From the NCBI GenBank assembly GCA_963703325.1, contig OY969805.1, positions 1 through 64,000 of the forward strand: 64,000 bases of DNA, read 5' to 3'. This document shows positions 42,685-51,583 of the stretch, piece by piece. The notes below the pieces were generated by a model. It saw only the letters and a list, made by a program, of their open reading frames with translations. It ran no database searches and was not told the DNA's origin. Position numbers and translations under genes: made by a program. This stretch comes from Aquilonibacter sp963703325 (GTDB taxonomy: Bacteria > Vulcanimicrobiota > Vulcanimicrobiia > Vulcanimicrobiales > Vulcanimicrobiaceae). Position 1 is the first letter of the stretch. Each line of letters opens with the position of its first letter.

Positions 42685-44481
42685 ATGGAGATGTTTGCGC
42701 CGCCGAACGTCGAGTTGCTCACTCGTCCCGACGGCGCACGTCTTCTGCGCTCGCGCGATCCGTTGCTCGCGTACGCGCCGAATACCGGTAGCGTACTCGA
42801 CCGATGGGCGCGCGAGCGCCCCGATCGCGTCTTTTTAGCCGAACGAAACGGCGAAGCGTGGCGTTCGATTACCTACGCACAGATGCGCCAGGCGGTGCGT
42901 GGCGTGGCGGCGGCATTCGTGTCGCTCGGTTTAACCCGCGAAACGCCTATCGCGCTGCTCTCCGGCGCATCGATCGCGCACGCGACCGTGTCGCTTGCGG
43001 CGCAGTACGTCGGGATTCCAGCGGCCCCGATTTCGCCGCCATATTCGATCATTTACGGCGACTTGCGCCGCCTGCGCATGGTTCTCGACGCGCTCGCGCC
43101 CGGGCTGGTATTCGCCGATGATGCCGACGTCTACCGTGACGCGCTCGCAACGATCGGCGCGGATATTCCCATCTTGGTTTCCCAGGGAACGGGCCCGCGC
43201 AGCGACGCGTTGCGCCTAGAAACGCTTGCCGGCACGCCGGTCCCCGAGTCCGTCGACGCGATGGGCCGCCACGTCGAGCCGGACGACATCGCGAAAGTGC
43301 TCTTTACTTCGGGATCGACCGGCGAGCCGAAAGGCGTCGTCAATACGTTCCGGATGCTTTGCTCGAACCAGCAGATGCTTGCGCAGGTATGGCCGCACTT
43401 GAGTGAAGACGACGTGATTCTCAACGATTGGCTGCCGTGGCATCACACCTTTGGCGGCAACCACAACTTCAACATGGTGCTCTTTCACGGCGGTACGCTG
43501 TACATCGACGACGGGCGTCCGATGCCCGGCCGCTTCGAACGATCGCTGGAGAACATGCGCGAGCAGCCGCCGACACTCTACTTCAATGTGCCGCGCGGTC
43601 ACGCGATGCTTGTGGAAGCGCTCAAGGCCGACGCGACGTTCGCGAGGCGGTTCTTCTCACGTTTACGGCTGATTCAAAATGCCGCCGCTGCGCTGCCGCC
43701 GTCGACCTGGCAAGCATTGCGCGAGCTTGCGCAGCAATACGCGTCGCGCGAAATCGTGATCGTCGGCTCGTGGGGACTTACCGAGACGGCGCCGGCCGTG
43801 ACGGCGGTCCACTATCCGCTGCGCGATCCCGCCGATGTCGGATTGCCGTTACCAGGTACCGAGATGCTGTTCGTCAAGAACGAAGCGCGTCTCGAAGCGC
43901 GCGTCAGAGGGCCGAACGTGACGCCGGGCTATTGGCGCCGCCCCGAACTGACGGCGAAAGTGTTCGATGCCGAGGGCTTCTATCGAACCGGCGATGCAAT
44001 GAAGTTCGGCGACCCCAACGATCCGACGCAAGGACTGCTCTTTGACGGACGGATTGCCGAGAATTTCAAGCTCTCGAACGGCACCTGGGTCGACGCGGGC
44101 GGCGTGCGCGTCGCGGTGCTCAGCGCGGCCGGTTCGCTGGTCGACGACTGCGTGGTATGCGGCGAGAACCGCGACGCGATCGGCGTCGTGCTCATCCTCG
44201 GTACACGAGCGCGTGCCGCGCACAAGCAGCCCGGGCCACTTCGCGACGCCCTCGCATCGCTTCTACGCGCGCATAATGCGCAGGCTCGCGGCTCGACGTT
44301 TCGCATCGGGCGCGCCATTCTCACGTTCGAGGCGCTCTCGCCGGTTGAAGGCGAGATCACGGACAAGGGCTCGGTGAATCAGCGCCGCGTATTGGAACGC
44401 CGTCCCGCGCTTGGCGGCCGCTTGTTCGCTGACGGCGACGATGCGGAGGTCATCGTCTTCACAGAGACACCCGAAAGGTAA
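42685..44481 (+). CDS. ferA: Feruloyl/p-coumaroyl-CoA synthetase
   Basis: AMP-forming acyl-CoA ligase activating hydroxycinnamic acids. The 598-residue protein has the AMP-binding motif FTSGSTGEPKGVVNT near 210-224, WLPWHHTFGGNHNFN near 251-265, the adenylate motif GSWGLTETAPAVT near 362-374 and FYRTGDAMKF near 432-441. The style matches feruloyl-CoA synthases rather than fatty-acyl ligases, and the hydratase-lyase gene follows at once. Confidence 0.92.
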   Translation: MEMFAPPNVELLTRPDGARLLRSRDPLLAYAPNTGSVLDRWARERPDRVFLAERNGEAWRSITYAQMRQAVRGVAAAFVSLGLTRETPIALLSGASIAHATVSLAAQYVGIPAAPISPPYSIIYGDLRRLRMVLDALAPGLVFADDADVYRDALATIGADIPILVSQGTGPRSDALRLETLAGTPVPESVDAMGRHVEPDDIAKVLFTSGSTGEPKGVVNTFRMLCSNQQMLAQVWPHLSEDDVILNDWLPWHHTFGGNHNFNMVLFHGGTLYIDDGRPMPGRFERSLENMREQPPTLYFNVPRGHAMLVEALKADATFARRFFSRLRLIQNAAAALPPSTWQALRELAQQYASREIVIVGSWGLTETAPAVTAVHYPLRDPADVGLPLPGTEMLFVKNEARLEARVRGPNVTPGYWRRPELTAKVFDAEGFYRTGDAMKFGDPNDPTQGLLFDGRIAENFKLSNGTWVDAGGVRVAVLSAAGSLVDDCVVCGENRDAIGVVLILGTRARAAHKQPGPLRDALASLLRAHNAQARGSTFRIGRAILTFEALSPVEGEITDKGSVNQRRVLERRPALGGRLFADGDDAEVIVFTETPER

Positions 44482-44489
44482 CGACTGAC

Positions 44490-45353
44490 ATGAGCAAGAT
44501 GGTAGAAATCGGTGATTGGACGACCGTCAAGGTCGAGATCGATGCTGACGGCATCGCTTGGATAACCTTGAACCGGCCCGAGAAGCGCAACGCCATGAAT
44601 CCCACGCTCAATCGCGAGATGATCGACGTGCTCGAAACGGTCGAGCAAGAGGCGCGCGCCAAGGTCGTCGTGCTCACCGGCGCGGGCGACTCGTGGACCG
44701 CGGGCATGGATTTGAAAGAGTACTTTCGCGAAATCGATGCCGGTCCGGAGGTTCTTCAGGAGAAGATCCGGCGCGATTGTTCAATGTGGCAGTGGCGGCT
44801 GTTGCGCTTCTACGCAAAGCCGACGATCGCGATGGTCAACGGTTGGTGCTTCGGTGGCGGATTCTCGCCGCTCGTTGCTTGCGATCTTGCGATCGCAGCG
44901 CAAGAGGCGACGTTTGGACTCTCGGAAATCAACTGGGGCATCCCGCCCGGCAATCTGGTCAGCAAGGCGATGGCCGATACGGTCGGGCATCGGCGCGCGC
45001 TCCATTACATCATGACCGGCGATACGTTCACCGGCGCCGAGGCGGCCGACATGGGACTCGTCAACAAGGCGGTTCCGCTGGCGGAGTTGCGCGACGCAAC
45101 GATCGAGCTTGCGAAGAAGTTGCTCGAGAAGAACCCGGTTGTCATGCGCGCCGCAAAAAACGGTTTCAAGCGTTGTCGCGAACTCACGTGGGAGCAGAAC
45201 GAGGATTATCTCTACGCGAAGCTCGACCAATCGATCTTGCAAGATGAGGAAGGCGGACGCGCCGAAGGCCTCAAGCAGTTCCTCGACGACAAGTCGATCC
45301 GCCCCGGACTCCAGACGTACAAACGAGAGCCCGGGGGCTTGACCAAGACCTAA
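44490..45353 (+). CDS. ech: Hydroxycinnamoyl-CoA hydratase-lyase
   Basis: Crotonase-fold enzyme that hydrates feruloyl- or coumaroyl-CoA and splits it into acetyl-CoA and vanillin or 4-hydroxybenzaldehyde. The 287-residue protein has the oxyanion-hole segments SWTAGMDLKEYF near 69-80 and NGWCFGGGFSPLVACDLA near 116-133, and LSEINWGIPPGNL, whose Glu is the catalytic acid in the Pseudomonas enzyme. A Tyr in NEDYLYAK may match its substrate Tyr. Last gene of the right arm. Confidence 0.94.
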   Translation: MSKMVEIGDWTTVKVEIDADGIAWITLNRPEKRNAMNPTLNREMIDVLETVEQEARAKVVVLTGAGDSWTAGMDLKEYFREIDAGPEVLQEKIRRDCSMWQWRLLRFYAKPTIAMVNGWCFGGGFSPLVACDLAIAAQEATFGLSEINWGIPPGNLVSKAMADTVGHRRALHYIMTGDTFTGAEAADMGLVNKAVPLAELRDATIELAKKLLEKNPVVMRAAKNGFKRCRELTWEQNEDYLYAKLDQSILQDEEGGRAEGLKQFLDDKSIRPGLQTYKREPGGLTKT

Positions 45354-45442
45354 CGTACGTCTGCTTGCAAGCGGCGGGTCCACCTTCCGGGCTGAACGAA
45401 GCTGATTTCCCGATGGCGCAGGTCGAGACTCAAAGGGTGACA

Positions 45443-47785
45443 ATGCGTACGCCGGCGGACGTGCGGGGCATTGCCACATATCTCTGTTGGGTCGCGGCCA
45501 TTGCCGTAGCGTATGTTTTTTTCGCCAATGTCGGCTTCTCGCTCGCCTTCGGCGTCAAGCAAATCACCGCCGTCTGGCCACCGACCGGCATTGCGCTCGC
45601 GGCGCTCGTCCTTGGCGGCTACCGAATGTGGCCTGGCGTGTTCATCGGCGCATTCCTCGCCAATGCATTGAGTCATGAACCGTTGATGACGGCAGCCCTC
45701 ATCGGCGGCGGAAATACGCTCGGACCGTTAGCCGGCGCCTACCTGTTGCGCGTCTCCGATTTCGATCACACCTTTGCGCGCGTGCGCGACGTGCTGGTCT
45801 TTGTGGTGTTCGGCGCTATCCTCGCGATGACGGTGACCGCGACCAACGGTACGCTGCAACTCGCGCTTGCGAACGTCTTTCCATGGTCAGCCTATGGATC
45901 GCAGTGGCGCTTGTGGTGGATCGGCGATGCCTCCGGCGTGCTGCTCGTCGCGCCGTTCATCCTTACCTGGAGCGACGTGCGACGCCGCGGCGTCATCGCC
46001 GGTGACGGAACACCGCTCGAAATTGCGATTGCGCTGCCGCTCGCGTTCGCATTCGCCTTCCTCGAATTTTTCACGCGGCTCCCGATGGCGTTTCCGATGT
46101 ATCCGTTCGTCGTTTGGGCGGCGCTGCGCGTCGGCGCGCGGGTGATGACGGCGCTCATGCTGGCGGTTTCGGGAATCGCGCTGTGGGCGACGGTTCACGA
46201 TTTCGGCCCGTTTACGCGGCTCTCGCCCAACGATCGCATGATCGCCTTCGTCCTCTTTACTGCGGTACTCGCGATCACCGGATTGGTCCTGAGCGCGTTG
46301 ACCGCCGAGCGCCGCACCGCGCTCGCGCAGATGCAGGCCGCCGAACGGCGCTTCAAAGTCTTGGCCGAGACGCTTCCGCAAATGGTGTGGACCGCCGATC
46401 CGTCGGGCACGATCGATTGGCTCAACGCGCGCTGGCACCAATTCATCGGCAGCGAAGAACGGTCGCTCGGGATTTCAGATTGGCATGCGCTCGTCGCCGC
46501 GGGGCAGCCGTTCGAGCGCGAATTGCGCCTGCGCGGCGCGGACGGCGTTTCGCGCTGGTTCCTCGTGCGGGCGGAACCGATGCGCGACAACCACGGACGG
46601 ATCGTGCGCTGGTACGGCACGCATACCGATATCGACGATCAACGGCGCGCGTTCGAGCGCACTTCGCGTATCGCGACCACGCTGCAATCGGCATTCTTAC
46701 CGCAATCGCTCCCCGAGCACCAATATCTGCGCTTCGATGCGCTCTATCTCACCGCAGGCCAAGAAGTGCTGATCGGTGGTGATTGGTACGACGCGTTTGC
46801 GCTGCCCGGCGGCGACATTCTCATCTCGATCGGCGACGTGACCGGACACGGACTCAACGCGGCGGTCAGTGCGGGGCGCATTCGGCAGAGCATCGTCGCG
46901 ACCGCCATCGATGTGCACGATCCGGCGAAGATTTTGACCAAGGTAAATCGCCTCTTACAGCTGCATGAGCCGACCGTAGCAACCGCACTGGTCGCAATCG
47001 TCGATCCGTATTCTCTTACCCTGCGCTACGCAAGCGCCGGTCACCCCGCGCCGATCGTTGCCGGCAAACTCACCCCCGCGCATCCGCTTTCCTACGGTTC
47101 GCTGCCGCTCGGCGTCTCGCCGACCGCCGAATACCGTAGTTTCAACACGGGTCTCGAACGCGACGACGTCGTCGTCTTTTACACCGACGGCATCACCGAG
47201 TTCGCGCGCAACGACATCGAGTCCACCGAGCGGGTGCTGCTCGACGCGGTAACGGCGCTTGCCCTCGAACCGGTGCCGCGGCCGGCGGACGCGATCCGGC
47301 GCGCAGTCCTCGGCGATAGCGCCCCGAGCGATGACGCCGTCATCGTAGTCCTGCGCATCGCGCCTGCCGAAGCCGGCGCACATCCGGTCGACCTGCGCAA
47401 GACGTGGAGCTTCCATTCGAGCCACTCGTACTCGGCGCATCACGCGCGCCACGAAGTCATGCAGTTTATCGCGGGCATCGCGCCGGGCGATCAAGACCTC
47501 TTCACCGCCGAACTGATCGTCGGCGAGATTCTCGCCAACACGGTCGAACACGCGCCGGGCCTGGTCAACATGGAGATCGACTGGTCGGAAGCATCTCCCG
47601 TCGTGACCGTGGTCGATAGCGGTCCCGGTCTCGAACGCTTTGCCGCCGCGCTTCCCGAGGATGCGCTCACCGAAGACGGGCGCGGTCTCTTCTTGGTCAA
47701 AACGCTGGCGCGCGACATGCACGTCGAATCCGATTCCGGTTACGGCACGAAGATGACCGTCGTGCTCCCCATCTCGCGCGCCTAA
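45443..47785 (+). CDS. MASE1-PAS-SpoIIE phosphatase-HATPase signalling protein
   Basis: A large membrane signalling protein (about 780 residues from this start). In order: eight or so transmembrane segments of a MASE1 sensor (residues about 10-290, with KQITAVWPPTGIALAALVLGG), a PAS domain (FKVLAETLPQMVWTADPSG), a PP2C-like SpoIIE serine phosphatase (GGDWYDAFALPGGDILISIGDVTGHG; later FYTDGITEFAR), and a C-terminal HATPase of the anti-sigma RsbW type (GEILANTVEHAPG; GRGLFLVKTLA). It likely runs a partner-switching stress pathway. The start at 45443 has AAAGG 7 bases upstream; in-frame 45413 and TTG 45365 are alternatives. Confidence 0.88.
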   Translation: MRTPADVRGIATYLCWVAAIAVAYVFFANVGFSLAFGVKQITAVWPPTGIALAALVLGGYRMWPGVFIGAFLANALSHEPLMTAALIGGGNTLGPLAGAYLLRVSDFDHTFARVRDVLVFVVFGAILAMTVTATNGTLQLALANVFPWSAYGSQWRLWWIGDASGVLLVAPFILTWSDVRRRGVIAGDGTPLEIAIALPLAFAFAFLEFFTRLPMAFPMYPFVVWAALRVGARVMTALMLAVSGIALWATVHDFGPFTRLSPNDRMIAFVLFTAVLAITGLVLSALTAERRTALAQMQAAERRFKVLAETLPQMVWTADPSGTIDWLNARWHQFIGSEERSLGISDWHALVAAGQPFERELRLRGADGVSRWFLVRAEPMRDNHGRIVRWYGTHTDIDDQRRAFERTSRIATTLQSAFLPQSLPEHQYLRFDALYLTAGQEVLIGGDWYDAFALPGGDILISIGDVTGHGLNAAVSAGRIRQSIVATAIDVHDPAKILTKVNRLLQLHEPTVATALVAIVDPYSLTLRYASAGHPAPIVAGKLTPAHPLSYGSLPLGVSPTAEYRSFNTGLERDDVVVFYTDGITEFARNDIESTERVLLDAVTALALEPVPRPADAIRRAVLGDSAPSDDAVIVVLRIAPAEAGAHPVDLRKTWSFHSSHSYSAHHARHEVMQFIAGIAPGDQDLFTAELIVGEILANTVEHAPGLVNMEIDWSEASPVVTVVDSGPGLERFAAALPEDALTEDGRGLFLVKTLARDMHVESDSGYGTKMTVVLPISRA

Positions 47786-47799
47786 GCCCCCCACCTTGT

Positions 47800-48008
47800 C
47801 ACCCTAAGCGTAGGCGCGAAGCGCCGTAGTCGAAGGACGCACGCAACCCTGTTGCTGCCCGCGAAGACGCTCCTCGCGGCGCATCGTGCGCCGCTCCTGC
47901 TGCGCGAGTTTTGCGCCACGGCCAAGGGAATTTCGCATCCTGCGAATGGCGCAAACCTTCGAGCCTTCGCTCGGCAACAACAGGGTTGCGTGATCCCTCG
48001 ACTACGGC
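47800..48008. repeat. Fold-back intergenic repeat between convergent genes
   Basis: Outer arms 47823-47859 and 47973-48008 are near-perfect inverted repeats (about 32 of 36 bases), separated by 113 bases. Inside are two perfect hairpins, CGGCGCA-tcg-TGCGCCG (47877-47893) and TTCGCA-tcc-TGCGAA (47932-47946), and a third, GGCGC-gaa-GCGCC (47813-47825), lies on the left edge. The CGTAGTCGAAGGA / TCCCTCGACTACG edges resemble a widely seen intergenic repeat family. No open frame is evident; it may be a REP/MITE-like element or a bidirectional terminator. Confidence 0.6.
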
Positions 48009-48014
48009 GGCTCC

Positions 48015-48707
48015 TCAGACGCCGAGAAATTCGAGGAGTTCGCGTTCGCGACTGCGCACTTCCGCGCTGCCGAGCGTCTGCGCGACTTTGCCGTCGACGA
48101 CGATGTGATGGCGGTCCGCAACTTCCGCCGCAAAGCGAACGTTCTGCTCGACCAGCAGCACAGATAAGCCCGCCGCCTTCATTTCGAGAATCACCTGGCC
48201 GATGCGCTGCACCAGCACCGGCGCGAGGCCTTCGGTCGGTTCGTCGAGCAGGATCGTCCGCGCGCCCGAACGCAGCGCGCGCGCGATCGCAAGCATTTGC
48301 TGTTCGCCGCCCGAGAGCGTTGTGCCGACCGCGTGTTCGCGCTCACGTAGATTCGGAAACATCTCGAAGATCGCTTCGGTGCTCCAGCCGCCCGGTGCAA
48401 CCGCCGGCGCAAAGGTGAGGTTCTCGCGCACGCTCAGCGTCGAAAAGATGCCGCGTTCTTCGGGGACGTAAGCGATGCCGCGCCGTGCGATGCGATCCGA
48501 CGGCAATCCGTCGAGCGCGCTCCCGTTGAACTCGATCGATCCCGAACGCGGGGGAACGATGCCCATGATCGCGCGCAAGGTCGTCGTCTTGCCGACGCCG
48601 TTGCGACCGATCAACGTCGCTACTTCGCCGTCGTGCACGTCGAACGTCATCCCGTGCAAGACGTGCGCTTCGGCGTAGTAGGCCTGAACGTCATGCAATG
48701 TCAACAT
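48015..48707 (-). CDS. livF: ABC transporter ATPase, LivF family (no permease beside it)
   Basis: A 230-residue ATPase with Walker A GRNGVGKTT near 34-42, YVPEERGIFSTLSVRENL, intact LSGGEQQ, Walker B ILLDEPTEGLAP and LLVEQNVRFA. It overlaps LivG by one base (TAATG). No permease or binding protein accompanies the pair; the LivH/LivM/binding-protein set at 59-62 kb lacks ATPases and may be their partner. Confidence 0.92.
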   Translation of the reverse strand: MLTLHDVQAYYAEAHVLHGMTFDVHDGEVATLIGRNGVGKTTTLRAIMGIVPPRSGSIEFNGSALDGLPSDRIARRGIAYVPEERGIFSTLSVRENLTFAPAVAPGGWSTEAIFEMFPNLREREHAVGTTLSGGEQQMLAIARALRSGARTILLDEPTEGLAPVLVQRIGQVILEMKAAGLSVLLVEQNVRFAAEVADRHHIVVDGKVAQTLGSAEVRSRERELLEFLGV

Positions 48708-49468
48708 TAGTGCTCCGCTCCGCCGAGATAGGCTTCGATCACGCGCTCGTCCCCGCGAACCTCGTCGTAACTGCCTTCCGCAAGCACCTTGCCCCGCGCC
48801 AGCACGGTCACGCGATCGCAGAGATGTTCGACGGCTCGCAGGTTGTGCTCGACCAACACGACGGTTCGTGCGCGCGCGATGGAACCGATCAGCGCGATCG
48901 TCTTCTCGATATCTTCGGCACCCATCCCGGCGGTCGGCTCATCGAGCAGCAGTACCTTCGGCTCTTGCGCAATCGCGATTGCCAGCTCGAGCGCGCGTTT
49001 CTTTCCGTAGGCCAAATTCGCGGCCGGCGTCGCGCGATCGCTTTCGATCCCCACCGCCGCGAGCGCACTCGCCGCTGCCTCGTCGAAGACGTCCGAGGCA
49101 CGCGCCGGGGCAATCAATTGCCAGGAAAGGCGGGAGCGCGCTTGAAGCGCGATCTTGACGTTCTCTATCGCACTCGCGTGCGGAAAGATGCTGCTGATCT
49201 GAAAGCTGCGAACGACGCCCATGCGCGCGATCGACGCCGCGTCGAGCCGGGTCGTATCCACGTCGGCGATCGTCACCTGACCCGAGGTCGCGGGTACGAA
49301 ACACGAGAGCACACCGAGCAGTGTGCTCTTGCCGGCACCGTTGGGTCCGATGACGGCATGCACCGAGCCTTCGCGCACGCCGAAGTTCACGCCGTCGAGC
49401 GCGCGAAATCCCGCGAAAGATTTTACGATGTCGTGTGCGCCGATCAGCGCCTGCGAGGTCGTCACCAT
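48707..49468 (-). CDS. livG: ABC transporter ATPase, LivG family (no permease beside it)
   Basis: A 253-residue ATPase with Walker A GPNGAGKST near 41-49, RSFQISSIFPHASAIENVKIA, signature region LAYGKKRALELA, Walker B VLLLDEPTAGMG and VEHNLRAV. First gene of a two-gene operon with LivF. A short TATGTA sits 7 bases before the ATG, so it may be another leaderless start, but the box is poor. Confidence 0.92.
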   Translation of the reverse strand: MVTTSQALIGAHDIVKSFAGFRALDGVNFGVREGSVHAVIGPNGAGKSTLLGVLSCFVPATSGQVTIADVDTTRLDAASIARMGVVRSFQISSIFPHASAIENVKIALQARSRLSWQLIAPARASDVFDEAAASALAAVGIESDRATPAANLAYGKKRALELAIAIAQEPKVLLLDEPTAGMGAEDIEKTIALIGSIARARTVVLVEHNLRAVEHLCDRVTVLARGKVLAEGSYDEVRGDERVIEAYLGGAEH

Positions 49469-49569
49469 CGCATCTTACATAAACATGGTGCCATTGCTTG
49501 CCGCAATACCCCCGAAATGGTGTATCCACAAGCAAGCGCGCCTGCCAGACTCAGTACGGAGGTACTCAC

Positions 49570-50352
49570 GTGAGGCTGCAGGGGAAGGTCGCCCTGATTA
49601 CGGGTGCCGCGAGCGGTATCGGTCAGGAGATCGCACGCGCGATGGCGCGCGAGGGCGCGGTCGTGTCGATTGCCGACATCAGTGCTGATGCCGCGCAGCG
49701 CGCGGCGGCAGAGATCGAACGTGACGGCGGCCGTGCCATCGCCGTCGACATGGACGTGACCGATGAAGCGCAAGTGACCGCCGGCGTCAATCGGACGATC
49801 GCCGCCTGCGGTGGCCTCGACATCCTGGTCAGCAACGCCGGCATCCAGATCATCGCCCCGATTCACGAGCTGGCCTATGCGGATTGGCGCCGGGTGGTGA
49901 GCATTCACCTCGACGCCGCATTCCTCGTAACCCGCGCCGCCTTGCCGCACATGTACGCTCATCACAAGGGCGGTTCCATCATCTATATGGGGTCGGTCCA
50001 TTCTAAGGAAGCTTCACCGCTCAAGGCACCCTATGTAGCGGCCAAGCATGGGATCCTCGGCCTCGCCCGGACCGTCGCCAAGGAGGGCGCACCATTCGGC
50101 GTGCGCTCCAACGTGGTCTGCCCGGGCTTCGTCCGGACGCCGCTGGTCGAACGGCAAATCCCCGAGCAGGCGGCGGCGCTCGGCATCTCCGAGGCCGACG
50201 TGATTAAGAACGTGATGCTCAAAGAGACCGTCGACGGTGAGTTCACCACGACGGCAGACGTAGCAGAGACGACGGTATTCTTAGCGGCTTTTCCCAGCAA
50301 CGCCCTCACCGGGCAGTCGATCGTGGTCAGCCACGGCTGGCACATGAGTTGA
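49570..50352 (+). CDS. SDR, 3-hydroxybutyrate dehydrogenase-like
   Basis: A 260-residue SDR with TGAASGIGQEIA near 11-22, NAGIQ, MGSVHS carrying the catalytic Ser, and YVAAKHG with Tyr-Lys. Length, the IQIIAPIHEL segment and GFVRTPLVERQIPEQA closely resemble D-3-hydroxybutyrate dehydrogenases, which make acetoacetate. GTG start with GGAGG 7 bases upstream; divergent from the orphan LivGF pair. Confidence 0.85.
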   Translation: MRLQGKVALITGAASGIGQEIARAMAREGAVVSIADISADAAQRAAAEIERDGGRAIAVDMDVTDEAQVTAGVNRTIAACGGLDILVSNAGIQIIAPIHELAYADWRRVVSIHLDAAFLVTRAALPHMYAHHKGGSIIYMGSVHSKEASPLKAPYVAAKHGILGLARTVAKEGAPFGVRSNVVCPGFVRTPLVERQIPEQAAALGISEADVIKNVMLKETVDGEFTTTADVAETTVFLAAFPSNALTGQSIVVSHGWHMS

Positions 50353-50389
50353 TACTTCCGTTCGGCGGTAGGATGGGAAAACGCGTTTG

Positions 50390-50398
50390 TGGGATAAT
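50390..50398 (+). promoter_or_regulatory. Extended -10 promoter for barrel protein gene
   Basis: TGGGATAAT is an extended -10 (TGn plus GATAAT) with no clear -35. It predicts a leader of about 65 bases before the ATG at 50471, in contrast with the leaderless genes elsewhere. Confidence 0.45.
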
Positions 50399-50470
50399 AC
50401 TCCTTAAGAGAGGTGGTCGGAAGCATAAGCGCTCGGCCGCCTTCCATTAATCGTGATTGGAGGCAACTCT

Positions 50471-51499
50471 ATGAATCGCACTGCTCAAGTTGCGATAGCT
50501 AGCTTTGCGTTAGCCGCGCTTGTATTTCTTACGACGGCTTACGCGAGCGCTGATCAACGTTTCACGCTCGAAGTCAGTCCAGTCTTCTTCCAAGACAACA
50601 CGGGCGACTCGGCTGCCCCACCGCCGCCGGGAACGATTCCGCTCTACTGCACCGGAGGCCAACCCGGGTGCCCGAACGGTAATCCGCAGACGACGTCAAA
50701 CCTCCGGCTCGATTACGGTCTGACGTATCAGATCAATCGGCGCTGGAGCGTCAACTATGCGCACGCCAACCTCGACTTCTCGATCGGCCGTATCGTGACG
50801 ATCGCGCCGCTCTCGGTGCTGAGCGGCAGCATCAACGACCGCATCGACACCGGCACGCTCAACTACGCGGCAGGTCACGGCCTGACGCTCAGCGGCGGCT
50901 ATTCCAGCCACCAGCGCGTCGACATCGCGGCGGTACCGGCCCCCGGCTTCGGGAACTGTTACCTCAACGAAGAAGCTTGCGTCGGCGGCACGTCTAACCC
51001 GTCGAGCATCAACGCCAACGACTGGTTCGTCACCGGAGCCTATACCTTCGGCCCGCACACGGCGTATCAACCGCCGATGTTCAAGATCAGCGCCAGCGTC
51101 AACTACTGGCCGCGTGTTGCAAACGGTAATTGCACCAGTGCGCTCGCGCAGCCGGCCTGTAACACCAACGGCATCAACGGCTACGTCGGCAGCGGCGAAA
51201 CCTATCCGTGGTCGTTCACCTGGTTCCCGCTCGCGGACTTCGCACCGAACGTGATCAAGCCGGGAACGATCCCGTTCCTCGGATACGAAGCGGCCAACAC
51301 CTGGTTCCATGCGGAGAACTCACCGGAAACGTTCAACGTCATCAACGCCGGACTCGTGCAGATTCTCCCGCACGGTCTCTCGCTGAGCTACGTGTACCTC
51401 AAGTTCAACGGCCGTCCGTCGAGTGACACCGTTCCGCCGCCGGATACGATCCGCTTTGCGGTCAGCATCTTCAAACTAACCTACGACCTGCACTTCTAA
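50471..51499 (+). CDS. Predicted outer-membrane beta-barrel protein
   Basis: A 342-residue exported protein. Signal peptide residues 1-27 ending ASA; then a Pro-rich insert, followed by alternating strands (NLRLDYGLTYQINRRWSVNYAHA; LNYAAGHGLTLSGGYSS) and a final FKLTYDLHF, whose last Phe is the usual BAM signal of outer-membrane proteins. Four Cys in the loops (CTGGQPGC, CYLNEEAC) may form disulphides. GGAGG precedes the ATG. Solute unknown. Confidence 0.7.
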   Translation: MNRTAQVAIASFALAALVFLTTAYASADQRFTLEVSPVFFQDNTGDSAAPPPPGTIPLYCTGGQPGCPNGNPQTTSNLRLDYGLTYQINRRWSVNYAHANLDFSIGRIVTIAPLSVLSGSINDRIDTGTLNYAAGHGLTLSGGYSSHQRVDIAAVPAPGFGNCYLNEEACVGGTSNPSSINANDWFVTGAYTFGPHTAYQPPMFKISASVNYWPRVANGNCTSALAQPACNTNGINGYVGSGETYPWSFTWFPLADFAPNVIKPGTIPFLGYEAANTWFHAENSPETFNVINAGLVQILPHGLSLSYVYLKFNGRPSSDTVPPPDTIRFAVSIFKLTYDLHF

Positions 51500-51519
51500 C
51501 GTAAAAGGGACGAAGTAGC

Positions 51520-51558
51520 CAAAGAGCTTCCGGCAACTGCCGGGAGCTCTTTGTTATA
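51520..51558 (+). terminator. Intrinsic terminator after barrel protein gene
   Basis: CAAAGAGCT/AGCTCTTTG plus CCGGC/GCCGG form a 15-bp stem with one T-G wobble and a 4-base loop (51520-51553), followed by TTAT. The TATAAT at 51555-51560 for the next gene overlaps the tail. Confidence 0.75.
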
Positions 51559-51560
51559 AT
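51555..51560 (+). promoter_or_regulatory. -10 box for lactate-monooxygenase-like gene
   Basis: Perfect TATAAT set in the T-rich tail of the preceding terminator; it would give a leader of about 17 bases carrying GGGAGGA before the GTG at 51584. No good -35 is seen. Confidence 0.4.
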
Positions 51561-51583
51561 GCTGCTTTGGGAGGACGGCCGCA

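Noticed and set aside
47786..48014. Small protein gene inside the fold-back repeat
   Set aside because: Short frames there are Arg/Ser-rich and coincide with hairpin arms; no ribosome binding site or family match.
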